From Paenibacillus_L residui (lineage in GTDB: Bacteria > Bacillota > Bacilli > Paenibacillales > NBRC-103111), in assembly GCF_042677205.1 (NCBI RefSeq), contig NZ_JBHTIU010000061.1, positions 1 to 64,000 on the forward strand: a stretch of DNA of 64,000 nucleotides. Direction: 5' to 3'. The notes below the pieces were generated by a model. The model made no database searches and was not told the origin of the DNA. It worked only from the letters and a program-made list of their open reading frames with translations. The translations under genes and the position numbers were made by a program. Positions 1-7,392 of the stretch are shown here, in pieces. Every line of letters starts with the position of its first letter. Within the stretch, counting starts at the first letter, position 1.

Positions 1-68
1 CCGTTAAGCCCTCCAGCGCCGATGGTACTTGGACCGAAGGGTCCTGGGAGAGTAGGACGTTGCCAAGC
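1..68 (+). rRNA. 5S ribosomal RNA, 3' end (partial)
   Basis: The sequence matches the 3' half of bacterial 5S rRNA: the conserved CAGCGCCGATGGTA segment is followed by GAGAGTAGGACG and a terminal GCCAAGC. The gene starts upstream of the window. It directly precedes a twelve-gene tRNA array, the usual end of an rRNA operon in Bacillales. The exact 3' end is accurate to a few bases. Confidence 0.92.
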
Positions 69-213
69 GGTTACTTCAAAGAAGACTTCATCTCTCCCGA
101 AGGAGAGTGTGCGGAATCTTTGAACGAAGAAAGCCAAGAAGCTGGCCCGGCCCAAGCAGTGGATTCCGATGCCGACCTTGAAGAGTTTCGAGAAGCGGCA
201 CAACCGATGCGGA

Positions 214-229
214 AGGACGTTGCCAAGCG
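214..229 (+). repeat. Second copy of the 5S rRNA 3' tail
   Basis: The 16 bases at 54-69, the last bases of 5S rRNA plus one or two, recur exactly here, just upstream of tRNA-Asn. The roughly 145 bases between the copies contain no recognisable gene. This looks like the trace of a recombination or duplication at the end of the 5S gene. Confidence 0.6.
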
Positions 230-234
230 AACGT

Positions 235-310
235 TCCCTGATAGCTCAGTTGGTAGAGCGCTCGGCTGTTAACCGAGTTGTCACAGGTTCGAGTCCTGTT
301 CGGGGAGCCA
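235..310 (+). tRNA. tRNA-Asn (GTT)
   Basis: A full cloverleaf is visible: acceptor TCCCTGA pairs with TCGGGGA (one G-U), anticodon loop with GTT, T arm with TTCGAGT, discriminator G, and an encoded CCA end. It is the first tRNA after the 5S gene. Confidence 0.95.
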
Positions 311-311
311 T

Positions 312-384
312 GCTTCCATAGCTCAGTAGGTAGAGTGCATCCATGGTAAGGATGAGGTCACCGGTTCGAGCCCGGTTGGAAGCT
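312..384 (+). tRNA. tRNA-Thr (GGT)
   Basis: Acceptor GCTTCCA pairs with TGGAAGC. Anticodon stem CATCC/GGATG encloses a loop with GGT, and the T loop is TTCGAGC. No CCA is encoded. Confidence 0.93.
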
Positions 385-391
385 TCAGTCT

Positions 392-463
392 GGCCCGTTG
401 GTCAAGCGGTTAAGACACCGCCCTTTCACGGCGGTAACACGGGTTCGAATCCCGTACGGGTCA
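392..463 (+). tRNA. tRNA-Glu (TTC)
   Basis: Acceptor GGCCCGT pairs with ACGGGTC. Anticodon stem CCGCC/GGCGG carries loop CTTTCAC (TTC), and the T loop is TTCGAAT. CCA is not encoded. Confidence 0.95.
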
Positions 464-470
464 TTATTTT

Positions 471-546
471 GGACGCTTAGCTCAGCTGGGAGAGCATCTG
501 CCTTACAAGCAGAGGGTCGGCGGTTCGATCCCGTCAGCGTCCACCA
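471..546 (+). tRNA. tRNA-Val (TAC)
   Basis: Acceptor GGACGCT pairs with AGCGTCC. The anticodon loop carries TAC, the T loop is TTCGATC, and CCA is encoded. Confidence 0.95.
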
Positions 547-580
547 CTGTATAATTTTCGGTGGTATGGACATACTATTA

Positions 581-656
<76 letters not shown>

Positions 657-668
657 GTTCTTTTATAA

Positions 669-743
669 TGGGGATTAGCCAAGCGGTAAGGCAACGGACT
701 TTGACTCCGTCATGCCCAGGTTCGAATCCTGGATCCCCAGCCA
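669..743 (+). tRNA. tRNA-Gln (TTG)
   Basis: Acceptor TGGGGAT pairs with ATCCCCA. Anticodon stem ACGGA/TCCGT holds loop CTTTGAC, anticodon TTG. CCA is encoded. Confidence 0.95.
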
Positions 744-800
744 TTTTACTCTTAAGCAGATAAGCTTAGCCGAGTATTCCGATTATTGTCGGAAGAATGC

Positions 801-876
801 GAGCCATTAGCTCAGTCGGTAGAGCACCTGACTTTTAATCAGGGTGTCGGAGGTTCGAGTCCTCCATGGCTCACCA
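801..876 (+). tRNA. tRNA-Lys (TTT)
   Basis: Acceptor GAGCCAT pairs with ATGGCTC. Anticodon loop CTTTTAA gives TTT, and CCA is encoded. A small hairpin (TTCCGA/TCGGAA, near 777-794) precedes it and may assist processing. Confidence 0.95.
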
Positions 877-884
877 TTTGATAT

Positions 885-964
885 GCGCGTGTGGCGGAAT
901 TGGCAGACGCACTAGACTTAGGATCTAGCGGGAGACCGTGGGGGTTCAAGTCCCTCCACGCGCA
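885..964 (+). tRNA. tRNA-Leu (TAG)
   Basis: Acceptor GCGCGTG pairs with CACGCGC. Anticodon stem CTAGA/TCTAG holds loop CTTAGGA, anticodon TAG. The variable arm is longer than in the neighbouring tRNAs, as expected for a leucine tRNA. CCA is not encoded. Confidence 0.93.
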
Positions 965-977
965 TTCAAATAAACAC

Positions 978-1006
978 TTGACTTTTCTAAGAAAACTTGT
1001 TATATT
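978..1006 (+). promoter_or_regulatory. Internal promoter inside the tRNA array
   Basis: TTGACT at 978-983 and TATATT at 1001-1006 are separated by exactly 17 bases, in the AT-rich gap between tRNA-Leu and tRNA-Gly. This is a good match to a SigA promoter and would transcribe the last four tRNAs independently of the rRNA operon. Confidence 0.6.
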
Positions 1007-1025
1007 AGAATGCGTGATTGAAAAT

Positions 1026-1100
1026 GCGGACGTGGCTCAGTGGTAGAGCATCGCCTTGCCAAGGCGAGGGTCGCGGGTTCGAATCCCGTCGTCCGCTCCA
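1026..1100 (+). tRNA. tRNA-Gly (GCC)
   Basis: Acceptor GCGGACG pairs with CGTCCGC. The anticodon loop carries GCC, the discriminator is T, and CCA is encoded. First tRNA after the internal promoter. Confidence 0.95.
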
Positions 1101-1104
1101 ATAA

Positions 1105-1181
1105 GTGCCCTTAGCTCAGCTGGATAGAGCGTTTGACTACGAATCAAAAGGTCGGGAGTTCGAATCTCTCAGGGCACGCCA
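1105..1181 (+). tRNA. tRNA-Arg (ACG)
   Basis: Acceptor GTGCCCT pairs with AGGGCAC. Anticodon stem TTTGA/TCAAA holds loop CTACGAA, anticodon ACG. CCA is encoded. Confidence 0.95.
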
Positions 1182-1209
1182 CTTTCTTCATGCGGCGATA
1201 TAACATCTT

Positions 1210-1283
1210 CGGGACGTAGCTCAGCTTGGTAGAGCACCTGGTTTGGGACCAGGGGGTCGCATGTTCAAATCGTGTCGTCCCGA
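1210..1283 (+). tRNA. tRNA-Pro (TGG)
   Basis: Acceptor CGGGACG pairs with CGTCCCG. Anticodon stem CCTGG/CCAGG holds loop TTTGGGA, anticodon TGG. CCA is not encoded. Confidence 0.94.
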
Positions 1284-1332
1284 TATTTATGTCATGACTC
1301 CCACAACAAGACTCATCATTGTGGGTTATCAT

Positions 1333-1403
1333 GCGGGTGTAGTTCAATGGTAGAACTCCAGCCTTCCAAGCTGGTAGCGTGGGTTCGATTCCCATCACCC
1401 GCT
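1333..1403 (+). tRNA. tRNA-Gly (TCC)
   Basis: Acceptor GCGGGTG pairs with CACCCGC. Anticodon loop TTCC gives TCC. CCA is not encoded. It is the last tRNA of the array and is followed by a terminator. Confidence 0.93.
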
Positions 1404-1421
1404 TCCAAAGATAACGAAGTG

Positions 1422-1449
1422 AACCTTGCTTAGATAGCAAGGTTTTTTT
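1422..1449 (+). terminator. Rho-independent terminator of the tRNA array
   Basis: A perfect 9 bp stem (AACCTTGCT/AGCAAGGTT) with a 5-base loop is followed by a T run. It lies 19 bases after the last tRNA. Confidence 0.85.
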
Positions 1450-1511
1450 ATTTAATTGGAAGCTGCTTGTTCCATACCGAGACAAAGCGAAGTTCAGATT
1501 CCGCAATGTTT

Positions 1512-1540
1512 AAAACTCCTTATCCGATAAGGAGTTTTTT
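1512..1540 (+). terminator. Second rho-independent terminator
   Basis: AAAACTCCTTAT and its complement form a 12 bp stem with a 3-base CCG loop, followed by TTTTTT. No gene lies between this and the first terminator, so it acts as a backup before the trehalose operon. Confidence 0.75.
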
Positions 1541-1611
1541 ATTTTTAATTGACCTGTTGCGACAGATCGTTATTTTTTTCCTGAATTATTTTATTGTCAA
1601 ATGTCGCTCCT

Positions 1612-1710
1612 TATAATATAATCGAACCTGTATATACATGTTTGATTTAATTCGATCATTATATTGTCATTTTATTATATTTTTAAGGAAAATCATGTAT
1701 ATACATGATT
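1612..1710 (+). promoter_or_regulatory. TreR operators and promoter region of the trehalose operon
   Basis: Two palindromes share the core TGTATATACA: one at 1629-1638 and one embedded in a perfect 20 bp palindrome at 1691-1710, with centres 67 bp apart. The core agrees with the known TreR operator of Bacillus subtilis (TTGTATATACAA). A candidate -10 box TATAAT lies at 1612-1617, placing the first operator close to the expected start of transcription; no good -35 with ideal spacing is seen. Two sites on either side of a leader suggest repression, possibly by looping. Repression by TreR is inferred. Confidence 0.75.
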
Positions 1711-1756
1711 TCATTTCGATGAATACTTAGCACGATTAACTAAAGGATGGATTGCA

Positions 1757-3469
1757 TTGCATTTAAACAAGAGGCCGGAGAGCGCCTGGTGGAAGAAAAG
1801 TACGATTTATCAAATTTATCCGAAAAGCTTTATGGACTCCAACGGAGACGGAATTGGCGACATCAACGGTATTATTCAGAAGTTGGATTACTTCGTCAAA
1901 TTGGGAATCGACGTCATTTGGTTAACTCCGATCTATGAATCCCCCCAAAGGGATAATGGGTATGATATAAGCAATTATCACCGTATTGACGAGAAATATG
2001 GGACGATGGAGGACTTCGAACATTTAGTTCAAGAGGCTCGCCGGAGAAACATTAAAATCATTATGGATATTGTAGTCAATCATACTTCAACAGAGCATGA
2101 ATGGTTTAAGCAGTCTCGTCAATCGGAAAACAATCCGTATAGAAATTACTATATATGGAAGAAGACAGAGGATGGTAAAAAACCGAACAACTGGCAGTCT
2201 AAATTTGGAGGATCTGCTTGGAAATTCGATCCACAAACGGGCGCCTATTATTTGCATCTGTTTGATGAGACACAAGCGGACTTAAACTGGGAGAATGATG
2301 AGGTCAGACAGAAGGTCTACGATATCATGCACTTTTGGCTTCAAAAAGGGGTAGAAGGGTTCAGACTCGACGTCATTAATCTTATCTCGAAGGATCGAAG
2401 GTTTCCGGACGATGATTCCGGGGACGGAAGGAAGTATTATACGGACGGCCCCAGAGTGCATGAATGGATGCATGAGATGAATCGGGAAGTATTCTCCAAG
2501 TACAAGATGATCACGGTTGGAGAAATGTCATCGACTACCATAGACCACTGTATTAAATATACGAACCCCGAGCGTCAAGAGCTGAATATGGTATTCAATT
2601 TTCATCATTTGAAAGTCGATTATCCGAATGGAGAGAAGTGGGAGCTTGGAGACTTCGATCTCGTAGCCCTAAAGCAGGTTCTGTCGGACTGGCAGGTGGA
2701 GATGCATAAGGGCGGCGGCTGGAATGCGTTGTTCTGGTGCAACCATGATCAGCCCAGAATTGTAGGACGGTATGCCGATGACGGCGAGTATCATAAACAA
2801 TCGGCCAAAATGCTCGCGACGACGATCCATATGATGCAAGGAACTCCTTTTATCTATCAGGGAGAGGAAATCGGGATGATTGATCCGAAATTTGACGATA
2901 TAAACGATTATCGCGATGTGGAAACCCTAAACATGTATGAATTAATGAAGAGCGCCGGCAAGGACGAGCCGCAAATCATGGAGATCATCAAGAAAAGGTC
3001 GCGCGATAATTCACGAACTCCTATGCAGTGGAATGCATCCGTAAATTCGGGGTTTACAACAGGCACTCCATGGATCAAGACAGCTTCAAGCTACAAAAGA
3101 ATTAATGTAGAAGCTGCACTGGAGGATGAGGACTCGGTCTTCTACCATTATCGGAAGCTGATCGACCTCCGCAAGAAGTATGACATTATCATTGATGGCG
3201 ACTACCGGCTCATTCTGAAGGAAGATCCGCATATTTTTGCCTATATTCGGTCGGCCCCTGGAGAGAAATTGCTTGTGATCAATAATTTTGCCAATAAACG
3301 TTCGAGCTTCGAGCTGCCGGCAGATCTTGATTTAGATGGTTATAGAAGCGAAATATTAATTTCGAACTATGAGGATTCTTCAATGGATTATCGAAGGTTA
3401 AATTTACGCCCCTATGAATCAATTGTTTATCATTTGAAAACCTATGACAAGTTCGAGGAGGCGCCATGA
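1757..3469 (+). CDS. treA: Trehalose-6-phosphate hydrolase family (GH13), TreA-like
   Basis: This is a glycoside hydrolase family 13 enzyme of 570 residues. It shows the nucleophile Asp205 in FRLDVI, the acid Glu256 in VGEMSSTT and the third acid Asp331 in NHDQPR. The sequence follows B. subtilis TreA closely through the whole length, including the SSTT and WCNHDQPR regions, so trehalose-6-phosphate or trehalose is the expected substrate and glucose the product, in the cytoplasm. The start is TTG, supported by AAAGGA at 1742-1747. Its neighbours are treR (overlap of 4 bp) and an ABC importer rather than a trehalose PTS, so hydrolysis of unphosphorylated trehalose is possible. Oligo-1,6-glucosidase is a less likely alternative. 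Confidence 0.9.
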   Translation: MHLNKRPESAWWKKSTIYQIYPKSFMDSNGDGIGDINGIIQKLDYFVKLGIDVIWLTPIYESPQRDNGYDISNYHRIDEKYGTMEDFEHLVQEARRRNIKIIMDIVVNHTSTEHEWFKQSRQSENNPYRNYYIWKKTEDGKKPNNWQSKFGGSAWKFDPQTGAYYLHLFDETQADLNWENDEVRQKVYDIMHFWLQKGVEGFRLDVINLISKDRRFPDDDSGDGRKYYTDGPRVHEWMHEMNREVFSKYKMITVGEMSSTTIDHCIKYTNPERQELNMVFNFHHLKVDYPNGEKWELGDFDLVALKQVLSDWQVEMHKGGGWNALFWCNHDQPRIVGRYADDGEYHKQSAKMLATTIHMMQGTPFIYQGEEIGMIDPKFDDINDYRDVETLNMYELMKSAGKDEPQIMEIIKKRSRDNSRTPMQWNASVNSGFTTGTPWIKTASSYKRINVEAALEDEDSVFYHYRKLIDLRKKYDIIIDGDYRLILKEDPHIFAYIRSAPGEKLLVINNFANKRSSFELPADLDLDGYRSEILISNYEDSSMDYRRLNLRPYESIVYHLKTYDKFEEAP

Positions 3470-4179
3470 ACAAAAAGTATATGATGATATATCGCGATGT
3501 CATCGGAAAAATCGAGAAGGGAGAATACGAAGCGAATACCTTTCTTCCTTCGGAGAATGAGCTTGTCCTTCAATATGATACATCGCGGGAGACGGTACGT
3601 AAGGCGCTCAATCTTTTATCCCAAAACGGCTACATTCAGAAGATCCGCGGCAAGGGCTCCATCGTACTGGAGATCAAACGATTTAACTTCCCTATCTCAG
3701 GCTTGGTCAGCTTTAAGGAATTGTCCAAGCAGCTCGGAAGGTCATCCAAAACCGTCGTGGAGAAGTTAAAAATCATTAAGCCGGACCTGTTCCTTGCCAC
3801 CCAGTTAGAAACAGACGAAGAGGATGAAGTATGGGAGGTTGTCCGGGTAAGGCATATCGGCGACGAAAGAATCATTCTGGACAAAGATTACTTCAAGAAG
3901 AAATGTGTGCCGGATCTGACTATCAAGATCTGTGAAGAATCGATATACGAATATATTGAGAAAACGCTCTGCCTGGAAATCGGATATGCAAAAAAGGTGA
4001 TATCCGTTCAGGAAGCTACGGAAGAAGATAAACAATATTTGGACTTGCATCACTACAACATGGTGGTCGTAGTACAGAACTATGTTTATTTAAATGATAC
4101 GACTCTGTTCCAATATACGGAATCGAGGCATACGCCGGATAAATTCAAATTTGTAGATTTCGCCAGAAGGAATTATTAG
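3466..4179 (+). CDS. treR: Trehalose operon repressor TreR (GntR/UTRA)
   Basis: The protein has 237 residues: a GntR winged helix in about residues 1-70 (motif SRETVRKALNLL) and a UTRA ligand domain in the rest, ending FVDFARRNY. It resembles B. subtilis TreR over its whole length, including the GLVSFKEL segment after the linker. In the known family the inducer is trehalose-6-phosphate. The ATG overlaps the treA stop (ATGA), showing translational coupling. The two TGTATATACA palindromes upstream of treA are its probable targets, so the operon is autoregulated. Confidence 0.9.
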   Translation: MNKKYMMIYRDVIGKIEKGEYEANTFLPSENELVLQYDTSRETVRKALNLLSQNGYIQKIRGKGSIVLEIKRFNFPISGLVSFKELSKQLGRSSKTVVEKLKIIKPDLFLATQLETDEEDEVWEVVRVRHIGDERIILDKDYFKKKCVPDLTIKICEESIYEYIEKTLCLEIGYAKKVISVQEATEEDKQYLDLHHYNMVVVVQNYVYLNDTTLFQYTESRHTPDKFKFVDFARRNY

Positions 4180-4205
4180 AAGTAGACGAGCCGACGAGGT
4201 GATGC

Positions 4206-5066
4206 ATGTTGAGGTTCATGAAAAAATATTATTTGGAAATATTATTTGTCCTTCCGCTTTCCATATACATTCTCGGATTTACGATAATTCCGATCTTGAA
4301 GACGATTTCGATGGGCTTCCAGGATCCGTCGACCGGAGAGTGGACACTATCCGTTTATCAGTACTTATTTAATAAGCCTAACTTCTCCAGAGCAATCTGG
4401 AACACGATCGGGATCACAGTCATCGGTTTGACGATTCAGATTACGGCGGGACTTGGCATTGCCATAATTCTGAAGCAAACCTTCAAGGGCAAGGGCATTA
4501 TCCGCTCTTTGGTGCTAATGCCGATGGGTATCCCTACCCTTGTATCCGGGGTTACTCTGCTTTACGTATTCGGAACCCAAGGTTATTTGAATGAATTGCT
4601 GTATCGTCTTGGTATGATTCAAGTCCCCATCAACTGGACAAGCGGGGATTGGAAGAGTCTGTTTGTTGTAGCTTTCGCCGATACGTGGAAGGTGCTCCCT
4701 ATTGTAGTGCTGCTGCTTCTGGCGGGACTGGAGTCGATTTCCAAAGAGATCTATGAGGCAAGCAGCATCGATGGGGCATCGAAATGGCAGACCTTCAGAA
4801 ACGTGACTCTGCCGCTGCTCAAGCCGACGATTACGATGACGATCATTTTGCGGGCCGTCGATTCCTTCCGGATTTTTGAATTGCCGCAAATACTGGTGGG
4901 TAAAGCGGTGCCGTTCCTATCGACATACGCTTACGAAGAGTACGCTTATAACAATCTGAGCGCATCTGGAGCAGCTTCGACCATACTGCTTCTCCTTATC
5001 GTCATATTCGTCTTGTTGTACCTCAAATTTGTTGATAGAGGGGAGGGGCTGAACGTTGGCAAGTAA
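4206..5066 (+). CDS. Sugar ABC transporter permease, MalF/ThuF-like
   Basis: This 286-residue integral membrane protein has about six hydrophobic segments and the EAA loop of CUT1-type importers (EIYEASSIDGASKWQTF followed by LPLLKP, near residues 180-205). It should form a heterodimeric channel with the next gene product. The first ATG is preceded by GAGGTGA only a few bases away; an ATG at 4218 is an alternative start. Given treA and treR upstream, the likely cargo is trehalose or a related disaccharide. No ATPase gene is in the operon, so it presumably borrows a shared MsmX-type ATPase. Confidence 0.85.
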   Translation: MLRFMKKYYLEILFVLPLSIYILGFTIIPILKTISMGFQDPSTGEWTLSVYQYLFNKPNFSRAIWNTIGITVIGLTIQITAGLGIAIILKQTFKGKGIIRSLVLMPMGIPTLVSGVTLLYVFGTQGYLNELLYRLGMIQVPINWTSGDWKSLFVVAFADTWKVLPIVVLLLLAGLESISKEIYEASSIDGASKWQTFRNVTLPLLKPTITMTIILRAVDSFRIFELPQILVGKAVPFLSTYAYEEYAYNNLSASGAASTILLLLIVIFVLLYLKFVDRGEGLNVGK

Positions 5067-5877
5067 AAGCTGGGTTTCCAGAGCAGGGCTTTATGCGGCG
5101 GTCATCTTTATAAGTTTCCTTATGATCGCGCCCGTATATATCCTGGTGAAAATATCGTTTAGCCAGCCCGGAGAAGTACTGACGCAGCATCCGACCTTTC
5201 TGATCCATGAGGTGACTTTTAAACATTGGAAGCAAATTTTCGAATCGGGCAACCTATGGCCGCCGTTAAGAAAAAGCTTTACGGTAGCGTCTCTTACGAT
5301 GATTATAGCGATTCTAATCGTGGCGCCGGCATCGTATGCCATTTCCCGAATGGGCACCAAAGCGAAGTACGGCTATATCCTTACACTTTTCTTTACGAAG
5401 ATGTTCCCTATTGTAGGGATTGCCCTTCCTATTTCGGTCACTTTCCTGAAATGGAATCTGCTTGACACGGATATTGGATTGGTGTTGGCGCATCTAATCG
5501 GACAGCTGCCGTTCATGGCATGGATTCTGGTCGCCAATTTCTCTTCCATTCCGATAGAACTTGAAGAAGCGGCTTATGTCGATGGAGCCACCAGAATGCA
5601 GGCACTGATCAGGATAATTCTTCCGGTTGCCATGCAAGGAATAGCGGTAGCCGCCTTGTATGTTTGGCTTAACTCATGGAACGACTTTACTTATGCGCTG
5701 TATCTGTCGCTCTCTACGAAAACAATGCCGCTTCAAATTTACTATTACGTTGAGAGAGGAGGGTTCTTCCAGCAAGCCGCTTATGCGACGATACTTGCTA
5801 TTCCGGTATTCATAATCACTTTTATTTTCCAAAGATATTTGAAGTCCGATTATTTAGGGGGCGCCGTCAAAGGGTGA
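5056..5877 (+). CDS. Sugar ABC transporter permease, MalG/ThuG-like
   Basis: This 273-residue CUT1 permease has six predicted membrane segments and the EAA loop ELEEAAYVDGATRMQAL near residue 175. The start is TTG at 5056, supported by GGAGGGG at 5042-5048, and the gene overlaps the previous one by 11 bp, indicating coupled synthesis of the two channel subunits. It belongs to the treA-treR transport operon. Confidence 0.85.
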   Translation: MASKSWVSRAGLYAAVIFISFLMIAPVYILVKISFSQPGEVLTQHPTFLIHEVTFKHWKQIFESGNLWPPLRKSFTVASLTMIIAILIVAPASYAISRMGTKAKYGYILTLFFTKMFPIVGIALPISVTFLKWNLLDTDIGLVLAHLIGQLPFMAWILVANFSSIPIELEEAAYVDGATRMQALIRIILPVAMQGIAVAALYVWLNSWNDFTYALYLSLSTKTMPLQIYYYVERGGFFQQAAYATILAIPVFIITFIFQRYLKSDYLGGAVKG

Positions 5878-5932
5878 TATATCAGCTCTTAGCGGGAAAA
5901 AATACATTATACATCATCGGAGGGGTTACTGA

Positions 5933-7192
5933 ATGAAAAGCAATATGAGCAAGCTACTGGCTGTAGGTCTCACAACAGTTATGGTATCCGGGGTCGTCGC
6001 AGGTTGCGCCAAGAACTCGACACCTTCGTCCGAAGGATCCGGAGCATCGGGAGAGCAGCCTAAAAAGCTCACGGTGACGATGGCATTAAGTGAAGAAGAA
6101 TGGGCGGTTATGAAGCAGGACATTATTCCCGCTTTCGAAAAGAAGCATAATGCGAAAATCGAAGCGCTGCAGGTAGAGGCCCAGGATGTTGTGAAAAAGC
6201 TGGAGGCCATGAAGCAGGCTAACAAGATGGAAATCGACTTAATTGCCCAAGACGTGAATAATACATCGCTTCTTGTTTCCAAAGGGCTCGTGGAAGACTT
6301 GTCCGCTTATAAGGACAAAATTCCCGGTGAAGCGATCGAAGGATTGGTGACAGCGGGAGAATTTGATGGTAAAACTTACTTCCTGCCCTATAGACCAAAC
6401 GTTGAAATCAATTATTATAACGAAAACAAATTCCAGCAGTATGGGCTAGAGGCGCCTAAAACCTGGGACGAGCTTCTTCATGTTGCAAAGACGTTGAAAG
6501 AGAAGGAGCAGCTCGGAAGAGTCGCCCTGAAAATCAAACTGACCGGCGATGTGATAGAAATCGTCGAATTTATTCGTCAAGCCGGTGGAGATCCGCTTGT
6601 ATTAAATGACGAAGGAACGATTAAGGCCTATACTTACCTGCAGGAGCTGTGGCCTTATCTATCCGAAGATACGTTAAAAGCAAGCTTCAGCTCGACAAAC
6701 AGCTTCCTGGCAAGCGAATCCGTATACTATGCGCCTAACTGGCCGTTTGGCGTGAATATTATCGTTAAAGACGGCGGCAAGACCGAGATTAAAGCGAATG
6801 CCGGCTTCAGCGGCCCCGAAGGCGCAGTTAAAACGTTGGGCGGAGAAGTAATGGGGATTCCGGTCGGATCGTCTAACAAAGAGCTGGCGCTGGAATTTAT
6901 GGAATATTTAATGTCCAAAGAAGTTCAAGAGCAATTGATTACGAAGTTGGGTTGGCCTTCCTTTAGAAGCGATGTTTACGGCGAGGTAGAGGATTGGCAG
7001 AAGCCGTATTTCGAAGCGGTTCAAGAGGGCTTGAAAGTGGCCAAGCCGCTGCCTAACGTTCCTTATTGGGCGGATGTGAACAAGGCGATCAACGAATCGC
7101 TGAGTGAAGTCGTTATTGATAAGAAGGATGTTAAAGAAACTTTGGACAAATACGCCGAAATCATTCAAAAAGCGAAAAGCGAACACGAATAA
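5933..7192 (+). CDS. Sugar ABC transporter substrate-binding lipoprotein
   Basis: This 419-residue extracellular solute-binding protein (family 1) begins with a lipoprotein signal: a short basic start, a hydrophobic core and lipobox VVAGC with the lipidated Cys25. The mature part has the YFLPYRPNVEINYYN region typical of maltose/trehalose-type binding proteins. A strong GGAGGGG site precedes the ATG. It is the last gene of the tre operon, 55 bp after the permeases, and is followed by a hairpin at 7212-7239. Trehalose as ligand is inferred from context. Confidence 0.87.
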   Translation: MKSNMSKLLAVGLTTVMVSGVVAGCAKNSTPSSEGSGASGEQPKKLTVTMALSEEEWAVMKQDIIPAFEKKHNAKIEALQVEAQDVVKKLEAMKQANKMEIDLIAQDVNNTSLLVSKGLVEDLSAYKDKIPGEAIEGLVTAGEFDGKTYFLPYRPNVEINYYNENKFQQYGLEAPKTWDELLHVAKTLKEKEQLGRVALKIKLTGDVIEIVEFIRQAGGDPLVLNDEGTIKAYTYLQELWPYLSEDTLKASFSSTNSFLASESVYYAPNWPFGVNIIVKDGGKTEIKANAGFSGPEGAVKTLGGEVMGIPVGSSNKELALEFMEYLMSKEVQEQLITKLGWPSFRSDVYGEVEDWQKPYFEAVQEGLKVAKPLPNVPYWADVNKAINESLSEVVIDKKDVKETLDKYAEIIQKAKSEHE

Positions 7193-7211
7193 GCAAAACA
7201 TATTGACGTTG

Positions 7212-7239
7212 GAAAGAGACACCCGGGGGTGTCTCTTTC
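7212..7239 (+). terminator. Hairpin after the trehalose operon
   Basis: A 13 bp perfect inverted repeat (GAAAGAGACACCC and its complement) lies 20 bases past the stop of the binding protein. The tract after it is not a clean T run, so termination is likely but not certain. Confidence 0.55.
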
Positions 7240-7392
7240 ATATGTGCGAAACAGAAGGATCCTTGGAACTTTTCACTAAATCTATAAAGATGTATATTCA
7301 TTCTGGATTTTTATGATAAAATAAATGAATGTGAAGAAATGTTCGCGGTTGAGAAAGCTCCTTAAGGTTATGACAAAAATGAGGTGAATTGG

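Noticed and set aside
60..272. Plus-strand frame between 5S and tRNA-Asn
   Set aside because: It starts inside 5S rRNA and ends inside tRNA-Asn, with no ribosome binding site.
1144..1506. Minus-strand frame of 120 codons across tRNA genes
   Set aside because: It runs antisense through tRNA-Arg, tRNA-Pro and tRNA-Gly; its apparent motifs come from tRNA sequence.
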